Assembly (NCBI GenBank): GCA_018242485.1
Contig: JAFEBV010000008.1
Coordinates: 1 to 64,000, forward strand
Reading direction: 5' to 3'
Source: Pseudomonadota bacterium
Lineage (GTDB): Bacteria > Pseudomonadota > Gammaproteobacteria > Xanthomonadales > Xanthomonadaceae
Length of the DNA stretch: 64,000 nt
This document shows positions 56,251-64,000 of this stretch, piece by piece. Both the position numbers and the translations under genes were made by a program. The number at the start of each line of letters is the position of its first letter. Position 1 is the stretch's first letter. The notes beneath the pieces are model-generated. The model had not been told where the DNA came from and did not search any database. It worked only from the letters and a program-made list of their open reading frames with translations.

Positions 56251-58254
56251 TCAGTCTCCGAGTTCGACCAGCACCGCATCGCCCTCGACGAGGTCGCCGG
56301 TGCCGGCCTGGATCGCCGCCACCGTGCCCTTGCGCGGAGCCTTGAGCGAGAGTTCCATCTTCATCGCTTCCATCACCAGCAGTTCCTGCCCGGCCTCGAC
56401 CGCATCGCCGGGCTTGACCTTGATCAGCACGATGCGGCCGGTCATCGGCGCGCTCACGCGGTTGCCGCCGCCGGTGCCGGCATCGCCGCCGAACTGGAAT
56501 ACCGGCACGCGCTCGAAGCGCAGGCGGCGGCTGCCGTCGTGCAGCAACACCCGCTGCGCATCGGCGAGCGCGCGCGAGCGCCGTGCTTGCCCGTCGCAGC
56601 GCGCCGACAGCATGCCATCGACGCAACGCGCGCTGTCCACACCGACCTCGAAGCCGTCGCCGCGCACACGGTAACTGCCGGCGTGGCCGCTGGCATGCAA
56701 CAGGTGACGCTGGCCGCGATGCATGAGGCAGAGCACGCGCTCGCTGGCGTGGCCCAGACGCCAGCCATCCACCAGCGCCCACGGCGAATGCGGATCGTCG
56801 CTGACTGCGGCGGTGGCGCGCGCGGCGTCCTCGTCGTGCAGCAAGGCGGCGGTCGCGGCAACGGCGAAGTCGGTGGGCGAGGGCGGCTGCGGGGCGGGAA
56901 GCACTTCATCCAGATGGCGATCCAGATAGCCGGTGTCGATGCGGCCTTCGACCACCATCGGGTGCCGCACCAGCGCTTCGAGGAAGGCCACGTTGGACTT
57001 CGGCCCGACCACCTCGCAGGCGGCCAGCGCCTCGCGCAACCGCGCCAGCGCACGCGGGCGGTCGGTGTCGTGGACGATGAGCTTGGCGATCATCGGATCG
57101 TAATAGATGCTCACCACGTCGCCTTCGATCACACCTCCGTCGAGGCGCGTGTGTGCATCGACTTGCGGCAGGTGCAGGCGCTCGAGCTTGCCGGAGCCGG
57201 GCAGGAAACCGGCCTCCGGATCCTCGGCGTACAGGCGCACTTCGATGGCGTGGCCGTGGTGCGCGATGTTCTCCTGCGCCAGCGGCAACGGCTCGCCGCT
57301 GGCCACGCGCAATTGCCATTCGACCAGATCCAGCCCGGTGACCAGCTCTGTCACCGGATGCTCGACCTGCAGGCGCGTGTTGATCTCCATGAAATGGAAG
57401 TCGCCATCGGCGCCGACGATGAACTCCACCGTGCCGGCGTTGACGTAGTCGATCGCGCGCGCCGCCGCCACCGCGGCCTGCCCCATCGCGGCGCGGCGTG
57501 CCGGCGTGAGGAAGGGCGAGGGCGATTCCTCGATCACCTTCTGGTAGCGCCGTTGCGCCGAACATTCGCGTTCGCCGAGGTGGATGGTGTGGCCGTGGCT
57601 GTCGGCGAAGACTTGGAACTCGATGTGACGCGGTGTTTCGATGTAGCGCTCCAGCAGCACGCGGTCGCGGCCGAAGGCATTCTTCGCCTCGCGCTGACAG
57701 CTTTCCAATGATGGCAGGAACTCCTCGGCGCTGCGCACGATGCGCATGCCCTTGCCGCCGCCACCATGCGCGGCCTTGATCATCAGCGGGAAGCCCACGC
57801 GCTGCGCTTGCGCGGCGAGATGGGCCGCATCCTGATCCGCGCCGGTATAACCGGGCACCACCGGCACCCCGCGCGCGGCCATCAGTTCCTTCGCGCCGGC
57901 CTTGGAGCCCATCTTGCGCATCGACGCACCGGAAGGCCCGATGAACACGATGCCGGCGGCCTGTACCGCATCGGCGAAATCGGCGTTCTCGGAAAGGAAT
58001 CCGTAGCCCGGATGGATCGCCTGCGCGCCGGATTTTTTCGCCACTTCGATGATCGCATCACCGCGCAGGTAGGAATCCTGCGGGCGCGGGCCGCCGATGG
58101 GATGCGCCGCGTCGGCCAGCCGCACATGCTGCGCGTCGGCGTCGGCCTCGGAGAATACGGCCACGGTGCGGATGCCCAAGTGCCGACAGGTGCGAATGAC
58201 CCGACAGGCGATCTCGCCGCGATTGGCGATCAGGATGCAGTCGAACATCGTCAT
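56251..58254 (-). CDS. liuD: biotin-dependent acyl-CoA carboxylase alpha subunit (methylcrotonyl-CoA type)
   Basis: The 667-aa protein carboxylates biotin and carries it. It has the biotin carboxylase domain (IANRGEIACRVIRTCRHLGI, the ATP loop HGGGGKGMRIV, EINTRLQVEHPVTE), a linking BT region and a C-terminal biotinyl domain with MEAMKMEL. Placement beside liuC and liuE favours 3-methylcrotonyl-CoA carboxylase. The partner beta subunit (liuB) is not in the window. The start 58254 lies in an ATGA overlap with the DUF559 gene; GGAGGGGGT serves as ribosome site. ATG 58248 is an alternative. Confidence 0.93.
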   Translation of the reverse strand: MTMFDCILIANRGEIACRVIRTCRHLGIRTVAVFSEADADAQHVRLADAAHPIGGPRPQDSYLRGDAIIEVAKKSGAQAIHPGYGFLSENADFADAVQAAGIVFIGPSGASMRKMGSKAGAKELMAARGVPVVPGYTGADQDAAHLAAQAQRVGFPLMIKAAHGGGGKGMRIVRSAEEFLPSLESCQREAKNAFGRDRVLLERYIETPRHIEFQVFADSHGHTIHLGERECSAQRRYQKVIEESPSPFLTPARRAAMGQAAVAAARAIDYVNAGTVEFIVGADGDFHFMEINTRLQVEHPVTELVTGLDLVEWQLRVASGEPLPLAQENIAHHGHAIEVRLYAEDPEAGFLPGSGKLERLHLPQVDAHTRLDGGVIEGDVVSIYYDPMIAKLIVHDTDRPRALARLREALAACEVVGPKSNVAFLEALVRHPMVVEGRIDTGYLDRHLDEVLPAPQPPSPTDFAVAATAALLHDEDAARATAAVSDDPHSPWALVDGWRLGHASERVLCLMHRGQRHLLHASGHAGSYRVRGDGFEVGVDSARCVDGMLSARCDGQARRSRALADAQRVLLHDGSRRLRFERVPVFQFGGDAGTGGGNRVSAPMTGRIVLIKVKPGDAVEAGQELLVMEAMKMELSLKAPRKGTVAAIQAGTGDLVEGDAVLVELGD

Positions 58255-58760
58255 ACCCCCTCCCCAGCAGAATGTTGAGAAGTCACGATGTGTACCGCTA
58301 GGACTCCCTCCCCTTCAAGGGGAGGGTTGGGGTGGGGATGGTGTGCAACATCCCCTCGAGCCAGTGGGGCTCCTTCCCCTTCAATGGAAGGGTTGGAATG
58401 GGGATCGTCAAAGCCGACCAGATTCCGCCAGATCACGTCCATCACCTCATCGATGTGACTGAGCACTTCATGGTTCCAGAACCGCAGGATGCGGAATCCG
58501 CCTTTCCGCAAGAACGCATCGCGTACGACGTCAGTCGTTGAGTCGGCATGTTGTCCTCCATCGACTTCCACCACCAGCATGCGTTCGAGGCAGACGAAAT
58601 CCAGGATGAAATCGTAGTAGGGATGTTGACGACGAAACTTGCAACCTTCGACCTGTTTCCCGCGCAGCCGTTGCCAGAGTTTTCGTTCCGCATCGGTGGG
58701 CCGATTGCGCAATCGGCGTTGCAGGTGCGGTTTCAGTATCTCTGGGTTGGTTTGTCCACG
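58251..58760 (-). CDS. DUF559 endonuclease-like protein with repeat-derived tail
   Basis: The 169-aa protein has the DUF559 core: LRNRPTDAERKLWQRLRGKQ, CKFRRQHPYYDFILDFVCLE and VVEVDGGQHADS, related to Vsr-like PD-(D/E)xK nucleases. The family ends near VIWRNL; here about 48 more residues (SNPSIEGEG..., HPHPNPPLEGEG) are encoded by intergenic repeat B6. The GTG at 58760 was chosen for its AGGAG and family start MRGQTNP. It is squeezed between the cupin gene and liuD. Confidence 0.85.
   Translation of the reverse strand, partial: RGQTNPEILKPHLQRRLRNRPTDAERKLWQRLRGKQVEGCKFRRQHPYYDFILDFVCLERMLVVEVDGGQHADSTTDVVRDAFLRKGGFRILRFWNHEVLSHIDEVMDVIWRNLVGFDDPHSNPSIEGEGAPLARGDVAHHPHPNPPLEGEGVLAVHIVTSQHSAGEGV
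58304..58406. repeat. GGAGGG-hairpin repeat B6, inside the DUF559 coding end
   Basis: Two successive hairpin units (CCCTCCCCTT/AAGGGGAGGG with GTTGGGGTGGGGATGG, and CTTCCCCTTCAATGGAAG with GGTTGGAATGGGGATCG) lie within the 3' part of the DUF559 gene. They add its Pro/Glu/Gly-rich tail. Confidence 0.85.
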
Positions 58761-58783
58761 CACCGTGCAAACTCCTGATGACA

Positions 58784-58889
58784 CCATCCCCACCCAACCC
58801 GTCCGGCCCTTCGGGCGTTCGTCGCCACGCGATCTGCCACCGGCAGATCGCGCAAGACGTGGCTCCTCACCCCCTTGAAGGGGAGGGCT
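58784..58889. repeat. GGAGGG-type hairpin repeat B7
   Basis: CACCATCCCCACCCAACCCG, the palindrome GGCCCTTCGGGC, a perfect inverted pair GCGATCTGCC/GGCAGATCGC (58831-58854) and CACCCCCTTGAAGGGGAGGG lie just upstream of the DUF559 start. The rest of the gap to 58994 holds a 14-bp direct repeat. Confidence 0.75.
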
Positions 58890-58911
58890 TCAAGCACAGC
58901 GCATCCATCTG

Positions 58912-58994
58912 CTGTCTGTAGGTGTCTGAAACCGCCGGATCGGACAAGGTGGAAGCCGCTTCAAGCAAGACTCACCTATAGCTGTCTGTAGGTG
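58912..58994. repeat. 14-bp direct repeat GCTGTCTGTAGGTG
   Basis: Identical copies lie at 58912-58925 and 58981-58994; the second ends at the cupin stop codon. The spacing is 69 bp start to start. Origin unknown. Confidence 0.8.
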
Positions 58995-59513
58995 CTACTC
59001 GCCTTCCCAATAGTCGCGCGCGTCGCCAGGCTTGCCGACGTGGCGGAATGCCCACGGGCTCTTGCCGTCGCCGCCGGTGTTGTAAATCGACACCGCGAAC
59101 TTGCCCGAGTCGGGGTACTCGCAGACCTCCGGCGAAACGGCGGTGCTGACTGCGAGGTACTTCAGATCGGCCTGTCCGGTGTTGACGAGCTGGTGCGCCG
59201 TTTCCGGGCCGCCGGTTGGGCAGGCGATGAAATCGCCGGCGCGAACCGGGTGGGTTTCGGCGCCGATGCGCAACTGTCCCGCGCCTTCGAGGATGAAGAA
59301 CATTTCCTCGTTGGAATGGTGGCTGTGCAGCGGGAACGCGCGCTTGCCCGGCGGCACGCAGGTGATGTTGTAACCGAGCTGGCGCGCGCCGATGCGCTCG
59401 CCGATGCGGCCCATACGCGCGTCGAAGCGCTCGCCGGCTTCGCCGGACGCCTGGAACGCCGGCGGGCGCGGTTGCAGTTCGATGTCGGCGATGTTGATGA
59501 TGGGGTGTTTCAT
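58995..59513 (-). CDS. cupin-domain protein
   Basis: The 172-aa protein has the metal-binding cupin motifs HSHHSNEEMFFILEGAG (His/His/Glu) and GDFIACPTGGPETAHQLVN. A C-terminal motif (FRHVGKPGDARDYWEGE) follows. ATG 59513 gives a start MKHPIINIADIELQ. Family members with this tail are common small dioxygenase/isomerase-like proteins without assigned substrates. It lies between the VOC and DUF559 genes in the liu cluster. Confidence 0.85.
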   Translation of the reverse strand: MKHPIINIADIELQPRPPAFQASGEAGERFDARMGRIGERIGARQLGYNITCVPPGKRAFPLHSHHSNEEMFFILEGAGQLRIGAETHPVRAGDFIACPTGGPETAHQLVNTGQADLKYLAVSTAVSPEVCEYPDSGKFAVSIYNTGGDGKSPWAFRHVGKPGDARDYWEGE

Positions 59514-59582
59514 ACGTGGATCGTCCATGTGTGGAGGATTCGGATTCTCACCGCAATGCGCTCGTCGCACCGACAGCGCAGG

Positions 59583-59969
59583 TCAGGCCGGCAAGTGGCA
59601 AACGGCCTCGATGTTGTTGCCGTCCATGTCGAGCACGAACGCCCCGTAGTAGTGGGCATGGTAGTGGGGACGCAGGCCGGGCGCGCCGTTGTCGCGGCCG
59701 CCGGCGGCGAGTGCGGCGGCATGGAAAGCATCGACCGCGGCGCGGTCGTTCGCCGTGAAGGCGACGTGCACCGCCGCGCCCCGACGCTCGCCGCTGCCGA
59801 TCCAGAATTGCGGCCGTCCCGCAGCGCCGAATCCTGTGCCCTCGTAACCGCCGGTGCGCTCGCGGGTGACATCCAGCACCGGGCCGTAGCCCAGCGGCGC
59901 GAGCGCGGCGACGTAGAAGGCACGACTGCGCGGCAGATCGCTGACGGAAAAACCGATATGGTCGAGCAC
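59583..59969 (-). CDS. VOC-family (glyoxalase-like) protein
   Basis: The 128-aa protein has the vicinal-oxygen-chelate fold: MLDHIGFSVSDLPRSRAFYV at the start and YGAFVLDMDGNNIEAVCH at the end, with the metal-ligand His and Glu. It starts with GTG 8 nt after the upstream enoyl-CoA hydratase gene. Its substrate is unknown. Confidence 0.88.
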   Translation of the reverse strand: MLDHIGFSVSDLPRSRAFYVAALAPLGYGPVLDVTRERTGGYEGTGFGAAGRPQFWIGSGERRGAAVHVAFTANDRAAVDAFHAAALAAGGRDNGAPGLRPHYHAHYYGAFVLDMDGNNIEAVCHLPA

Positions 59970-59976
59970 GCCGGCC

Positions 59977-60798
59977 TCAGGTGTCGGGAATGGAAAGGGC
60001 GCCTTCGCGCGGGATCCAGCCCGGCTTGCGCTTGTCGAGGAAGGCGCTCAAGCCTTCCTGACCCTCGGGCGACACGCGCAGGCGGGCGATCAGGTCGGCG
60101 TTGGCGGCATCGACCGTGGTCGCGTCGGCCGGCATCGCCATGCGCCGCGCCAGCAGCTTGGCTTCCTTCACGGCGACGGGGCCGTTTTTCAGCAGCAGAT
60201 CGCACTGGTGTTGCACATGCGTGTCCAGCGACTGCGGGCTCGCCACTTCATGCACCAGCCCCATGCGCTGCGCTTCGCCGGCCTTGAACGATTCGGCGGT
60301 CTGGAACCAACGCCGCGCCTGGCGCACGCCGATGGCCGCGATCACGTAAGGCGAGATCACCGCCGGGACGAGGCCGAGCTTGACCTCGCTCAGGCCCAAC
60401 ATGGCCGTTTCCGAGGCGATGGCGATGTCGCAGCAGGCCACCAGCCCGACGCCACCGCCGAAGGCCGCGCCATTGACGCGCGCGATGGTCGGCTTGGACA
60501 GGCCATCGAGCAGGCGCATCAGCCGCGCGAGGCGCAGCGCATCGGCGCGATTTTCCTCGGCACTGGCCTGCGCCATGCGCCGCATCCAGCTCAAATCCGC
60601 GCCGGCCGAGAAGCTGTGCCCGCTGCCGGTGAGCACCACCGCGCGCACGTCGGCATCGGCGTCGAGCTGCTCCAGAGTCGCGGTGAGTTCTGCGATCAGC
60701 ACGTCGTCGAAGGCGTTGTGGACCTCGGGCCGCGCGAGCGCGATGCGGGCGACGCCGGACTCGCGTTCCACTTGCAGCGTGGTGGGAGATGCAGACAT
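59977..60798 (-). CDS. liuC: enoyl-CoA hydratase family, probable methylglutaconyl-CoA hydratase
   Basis: The 273-aa crotonase-fold protein has GHSFSAGADLSWMRRM (oxyanion-hole loop), NGAAFGGGVGLVACCDIAIA and LSEVKLGLVPAVISPYV. Together with liuD and liuE this suggests hydration of 3-methylglutaconyl-CoA in leucine degradation; the general fatty-acid role is the alternative. ATG 60798 was chosen as the family start MSASPTTLQVERESG; ATG 60810 and further upstream are less likely. It opens the minus-strand cluster. Confidence 0.87.
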   Translation of the reverse strand: MSASPTTLQVERESGVARIALARPEVHNAFDDVLIAELTATLEQLDADADVRAVVLTGSGHSFSAGADLSWMRRMAQASAEENRADALRLARLMRLLDGLSKPTIARVNGAAFGGGVGLVACCDIAIASETAMLGLSEVKLGLVPAVISPYVIAAIGVRQARRWFQTAESFKAGEAQRMGLVHEVASPQSLDTHVQHQCDLLLKNGPVAVKEAKLLARRMAMPADATTVDAANADLIARLRVSPEGQEGLSAFLDKRKPGWIPREGALSIPDT

Positions 60799-60933
60799 GA
60801 CGTTCACCATGGGTGGAACGCGCATCGTAACCGTGAACGCGGACGGCGTCGCGGCGCGCGATGGGCCGGGGGCTGGATGCATGCGGCATGGGCGGATGCC
60901 GAGCCGGTTGTCGTGTCGATGTGAAACGCCCTC

Positions 60934-60965
60934 TTGCAAATCAAATGCGAAGCATTATCATTCGC
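60934..60965 (+). promoter_or_regulatory. promoter with overlapping Fur box for the iron locus
   Basis: TTGCAA (60934-60939) and TATCAT (60956-60961) are 16 nt apart. GCGAAGCATTATCATTCGC (60947-60965) covers the -10 and matches the 19-bp Fur consensus GATAATGATAATCATTATC at 12 positions. It has the near-perfect inverted halves TGCGAA/TTCGCA. Iron-bound Fur would block transcription. Confidence 0.7.
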
Positions 60966-61020
60966 AGCATCAGTTCAAGCGACGACCGACCCCACGTCGC
61001 GTCGAAGAAAGGATCACCCC

Positions 61021-61857
61021 GTGCTCGCAAACCTGTTGCTGGTGTTTCGTGAAGTTTTGGAGGCCGCGCTCGTGGTCGGCATCGTCGCCGCTGCCACCCG
61101 TGGCGTGGCGACGCGCGGGCGCTGGATCGGCGGCGGGATCGCCTTGGGCGTGGCCGGTGCGATGGCGCTGGCGTTGTGCGCCGGGCGGCTGGCCGATGCG
61201 CTGAGTGGCTCCGGACAGGAATGGTTCAACGCCGGCGTGCTGCTGACCGCGGTGGTGATGCTGGGCTGGCACGTCGTGTGGATGTCGCGCCACGGGCGCG
61301 AACTGGCGGCGCAGATGCAGGCGGTCGGTCGCGAGGTCACCTCCGGCGCACGGCCGATGACGGCGTTGATGGCCGTGGTGGCCATCGCCGTGTTGCGCGA
61401 AGGGTCGGAGATCGTGCTGTTCGGCTACGGCCTGTTCGCCAGCGGCTCGTCGGGCGCATCGCTGCTGCTCGGCGGCGCGCTGGGTCTGCTCGCCGGCGTC
61501 GCTCTGGGCGTGGGCATCTACCGCGGGCTGTTGAAGATTCCCGTCAAGTACTTCTTCAGCGCGACCAACGGCCTGCTGGTGCTGCTGGCGGCGGGCATGG
61601 CCGGCAATGCCGCGGGCTTCCTGATCCAGGCCAATGCCTTGCAGCGCTGGACCACGCCGCTGTGGAGCACCGACTGGCTGCTGCGCGACGATTCCACGGC
61701 CGGCCGTGCGCTGCACGTGCTGACCGGCTACAGCTCGCAGCCGACCGGCATGCAGTTGCTGTTCTACGGAATCACCCTGGTCGTGCTGGTGGCCGCGATG
61801 CGACTGGTGACGCCACCGCCGCCGTTGCGCCAGGCCGCACCGCCTGCGACTGCCTGA
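61021..61857 (+). CDS. FTR1-family high-affinity iron permease
   Basis: The 278-aa inner-membrane protein has about seven helices and the two RExxE iron motifs, REVLE in the first helix and REGSE in the fourth. FTR1-type permeases move Fe3+ after oxidation of Fe2+ (EfeU/FtrC). The GTG start at 61021 follows AAAGGA. It is followed by a cupredoxin and an outer-membrane-type protein, and preceded by a Fur box, so iron control is likely. Confidence 0.92.
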   Translation: MLANLLLVFREVLEAALVVGIVAAATRGVATRGRWIGGGIALGVAGAMALALCAGRLADALSGSGQEWFNAGVLLTAVVMLGWHVVWMSRHGRELAAQMQAVGREVTSGARPMTALMAVVAIAVLREGSEIVLFGYGLFASGSSGASLLLGGALGLLAGVALGVGIYRGLLKIPVKYFFSATNGLLVLLAAGMAGNAAGFLIQANALQRWTTPLWSTDWLLRDDSTAGRALHVLTGYSSQPTGMQLLFYGITLVVLVAAMRLVTPPPPLRQAAPPATA

Positions 61858-61925
61858 GCACGGCTCGCTACGTCCCGATTTCATCCGTTCCCAATCTTCC
61901 GATCCCATTCGCTCTGGAGTGTTCG

Positions 61926-62252
61926 ATGCTGCACCGCCTCGCCATCGCCTTGCTCGCTTTTGCACCACTGACCGCGCTCGCCGCCGACGTGCCGGAGTTC
62001 ACCTTGACCATCCAGAATCACCGCTACGTCCCCGCCGAGTTGACCATCCCGGCGAACACCAAGGTGAAACTGATCGTGGTCAACAAGGATCCGACCGCCG
62101 AGGAGTTCGAAAGCCACGAACTCAACCGCGAGAAGGTCGTGGCCGGCGGGGCCAGCATCAATGTCTATGTCGGGCCGCTGAAAGCTGGCCGCTACCCCTT
62201 CTTCGGCGATTTCAACCAGGCCACCGCGCAGGGTGTGTTGATCGCGCGCTAA
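61926..62252 (+). CDS. periplasmic cupredoxin-like protein of the iron locus
   Basis: The 108-aa protein has a signal peptide (MLHRLAIALLAFAPLTALAA) and a cupredoxin_1-type domain (EFTLTIQNHRYVPAELTIPA, FESHELNREKVV, GRYPFFGDFN). Such partners of FTR1 (FtrB/EfeO-N like) bind or oxidise Fe2+, using copper. The classical Cys ligand is absent (FFGDFN where CxxxH is expected). ATG 61926 lies after TCTGGAG. It lies 68 nt after the permease. Confidence 0.85.
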   Translation: MLHRLAIALLAFAPLTALAADVPEFTLTIQNHRYVPAELTIPANTKVKLIVVNKDPTAEEFESHELNREKVVAGGASINVYVGPLKAGRYPFFGDFNQATAQGVLIAR

Positions 62253-62330
62253 CTGTTTCGTTTCGTTCGTCCCATCCCGACACGGGCCTCAACCGAGGCC
62301 CGACGCCCTCCCATTGCCAAGGAAAACCCC

Positions 62331-63080
62331 ATGTCGAATCCATCGTTGCGCCTGAGTGTGTTGATTGCCGTCCTGGCTTCTGCCGGGCTCGCCGCCTGCG
62401 GGCAGGCCCGCGCCGGCGCCGCCGAGGTCGTTTACCAGCCGATCGTCGAGAACGGCGAACTGGAATTCGAATATCGCGGCGGCTGGCGTCGGTTCGACGG
62501 CGGTCGCGAGGAGCACGGCAGCATCTTCGAGGTCGGCTACGGCTTGAACGATCACTGGTTCAGCGAAATCGAACTCGAGCAGTCCTTCGAGAACGGCGGG
62601 CCGAACCGGCTGGAATCGCTGGAATGGGAAAACGTCTTCGCCCTCACCGAACGCGGCAAATACTGGATGGATTTCGGCATCTTCGCCGCCTACGAACACA
62701 CCTTCGACCCCTACGACCCGGACACCCTCACCATCGGCCCGATGTTCATGAAGGACATCGGACCGGTCACCGCCAACGTGAACCTGCTGTTCAAGCGCGA
62801 GATCGGTCGCGGCGCCTCGCACGACACCGGCCTCGGCTATGCGTGGCAGGTGCGCTGGCACGGACGCGAGGCGCTGGAATTCGGCGTGCAGGGGCTGGGC
62901 GATCTGGGCACACTCAACCACCTCGGCCGCGACTCCAGCCAGATCGCAGGTCCGGCATTGTTCGGCCAACGCCGCATCGGCCACAGTACGCTCAAGTGGA
63001 ATGCGGGGGTGCTCGCGGGGCTGGATCGGTCGGCGCCCAACGTGACCGTGCGCACGCAGATCGAACTGGAGATGCACTGA
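62331..63080 (+). CDS. putative outer-membrane beta-barrel protein of the iron locus
   Basis: The 249-aa protein has a signal sequence (cleavage likely after ARAGA or at lipobox-like LAAC). After it come alternating aromatic beta strands (ELEFEYRGGWRRFD, FEVGYGLNDHWFSEIELEQS, WMDFGIFAAYEHTF, LKWNAGVLAGLD) and a polar C-terminal TQIELEMH. This fits a small outer-membrane barrel. It is third in the FTR1 locus and so may pass iron or copper through the outer membrane; no family name is certain. Confidence 0.72.
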   Translation: MSNPSLRLSVLIAVLASAGLAACGQARAGAAEVVYQPIVENGELEFEYRGGWRRFDGGREEHGSIFEVGYGLNDHWFSEIELEQSFENGGPNRLESLEWENVFALTERGKYWMDFGIFAAYEHTFDPYDPDTLTIGPMFMKDIGPVTANVNLLFKREIGRGASHDTGLGYAWQVRWHGREALEFGVQGLGDLGTLNHLGRDSSQIAGPALFGQRRIGHSTLKWNAGVLAGLDRSAPNVTVRTQIELEMH

Positions 63081-63232
63081 AACCGATCCGCGTCCAATCG
63101 CTCAGGATCAGGAGGACGGTATGTGTTCGGGGCACGGCATTGACCCATTTCGCCGTTGAAACGATCCTCGCGAAAGCGGGGCAATCAATGGCCGCATAGC
63201 CAGTCGCCCCGCTTCGTTGACTGCGGCTGGAC

Positions 63233-63799
63233 TCATGCCAAGGGTGCAGGAGGCGCATCGGGACGATCGGGTGTTCCGAGGTTTCCCGTTATCAGGCGAT
63301 CGAGCCCCGCCAGCGCCTTCGCCACCGTCTGCCGGCGCACCGCCTCGCGGTCGCCGGCGAAATGGAAAACTTGTGCGTGCGGATAGCCGTCACGCCGTTT
63401 CCAAGCCAGCCACACCGTGCCTACCGGCTTGCCTTCGACGTCGCCTCCGCTGGGGCCGGCAATCCCGGTGACCGCGACGGCGACGTGCGCGCCGGTATGC
63501 GCCAGCGCGCCTGAGACCATCTCTACGGCGGTCTCGCGGCTCACCGCGCCGTGCGTCTGCAGCGTCTGCGGATGCACGCCGAGAAAGGCCTGCTTGGCCT
63601 CGTAGCTGTATGCGACGATGCCGCCGTCGAACCATTCCGAACTGCCTGGCAGATCGGTAACGACCTTGGCGATCCAGCCGCCAGTACAACTTTCGGCGGT
63701 GGCGAGGGTGTGCCGCTGCGGGCGCAGGGATTCGCCTACGCGCTGGGCCAGTGCGTACAGGGTGGCGTCGTCGGGGATGGCGATGGCAGGTGAGGTCAT
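63233..63799 (-). CDS. CinA C-terminal domain nicotinamide-nucleotide amidase (PncC)
   Basis: PncC hydrolyses NMN to nicotinate mononucleotide, salvaging NAD. The 188-aa protein has TLATAESCTGGWIAKVVTD with the catalytic Ser-Cys context, AVAVTGIAGPSGGDVEGKPV and FAGDREAVRRQTV. It lacks the N-terminal MoCF domain of full CinA. ATG 63799 follows a family-like start. In related genomes it lies before recA; here the downstream neighbour (at 62331) is instead the convergent iron locus. Confidence 0.93.
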   Translation of the reverse strand: MTSPAIAIPDDATLYALAQRVGESLRPQRHTLATAESCTGGWIAKVVTDLPGSSEWFDGGIVAYSYEAKQAFLGVHPQTLQTHGAVSRETAVEMVSGALAHTGAHVAVAVTGIAGPSGGDVEGKPVGTVWLAWKRRDGYPHAQVFHFAGDREAVRRQTVAKALAGLDRLITGNLGTPDRPDAPPAPLA

Positions 63800-64000
63800 G
63801 GGTTTCAACCAGCATTTTGGACATCCACACGCCCGGGATGGTCTGGACAGCGCGGCCTGATACCGCAATTGCGGCTTCGTAGCCATGGCCATGACGAACC
63901 ACGTTCCGATGCCATCCGTCCATCGCGAAGGTTCCCATATTGCAGGAATGGCGTGCCGTGCATACGCGACGGGTTGCGAGCGTTATGGCAGCATGGGTTC
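63800..64000. other. window end, no gene seen
   Basis: The last 201 nt show no supported gene. A perfect 12-bp palindrome CCGCAATTGCGG lies at 63863-63874, upstream of the amidase gene. Confidence 0.6.

Noticed and set aside
58251..58760. Very-short-patch repair endonuclease Vsr
   Set aside because: The core matches DUF559, and no cytosine methylase gene is adjacent.

Overview
The window reads as a chromosomal segment of a high-GC gammaproteobacterium of the order Lysobacterales (Xanthomonadales; Xanthomonadaceae or Rhodanobacteraceae level). The reasons are the tuf-S10-spc-alpha gene order with no rpmJ after secY, a Bcp with the Xanthomonas-type cysteine spacing, a TonB receptor beside a TPR-sulfotransferase, and many short intergenic inverted repeats. 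No species is claimed.

Region 1 (1-16.2 kb) is the ribosomal supercluster on the + strand: tuf, rpsJ to rpsQ (S10), rplN to secY (spc), and rpsM to rplQ (alpha), closed by a clear terminator. A good promoter lies before rpsM. Four of its wider gaps hold inverted arrays of 7-nt units (GTGAATC/GATTCAC type), and two others hold stacked hairpins.

Region 2 (16.2-26.8 kb) is mixed housekeeping: rlmM, a nucleoside deaminase with a Cys-rich lipoprotein, glnS, a DUF2007 protein, a 7TM-GGDEF protein with a degenerate signature, an EamA permease, msrA, an ArnT-like glycosyltransferase and an unrecognised anchored protein.

Region 3 (26.8-37 kb) is about peroxide defence: DUF3501, a GlpC-like Fe-S protein and rubrerythrin, then oxyR divergent from ahpC-ahpD across a recognisable OxyR site. 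It is followed by an orphan PycTM (Pycsar-effector-type) membrane protein, prmC, a PIN-PhoH protein and bcp with a 53-aa membrane microprotein and gcvR.

Region 4 (37-44 kb) has a TPR-sulfotransferase, a large TonB-dependent receptor, an HNH nuclease and an unrecognised pseudo-receiver/proline-rich protein.

Region 5 (44.05-50.5 kb) is the accessory island. Two different IS1-like transposons with passenger genes lie side by side in opposite orientation, separated and flanked by the same 8 bp, GGATTCCG. One carries an AAA/DUF4143 ATPase and small proteins with a divergent operator. The other carries a two-gene module: an unknown 213-aa protein overlapping an XRE-ImmA/IrrE metallopeptidase. The pair sits directly upstream of the rpsO promoter.

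Region 6 (50.5-64 kb) has rpsO-pnp, an SDR and a GNAT gene, a partial leucine/isovalerate catabolism cluster (liuC, liuD, liuE with cupin, VOC, lipoprotein and DUF559 genes between them), a Fur-box-controlled FTR1/cupredoxin/outer-membrane iron locus, and the CinA amidase domain.
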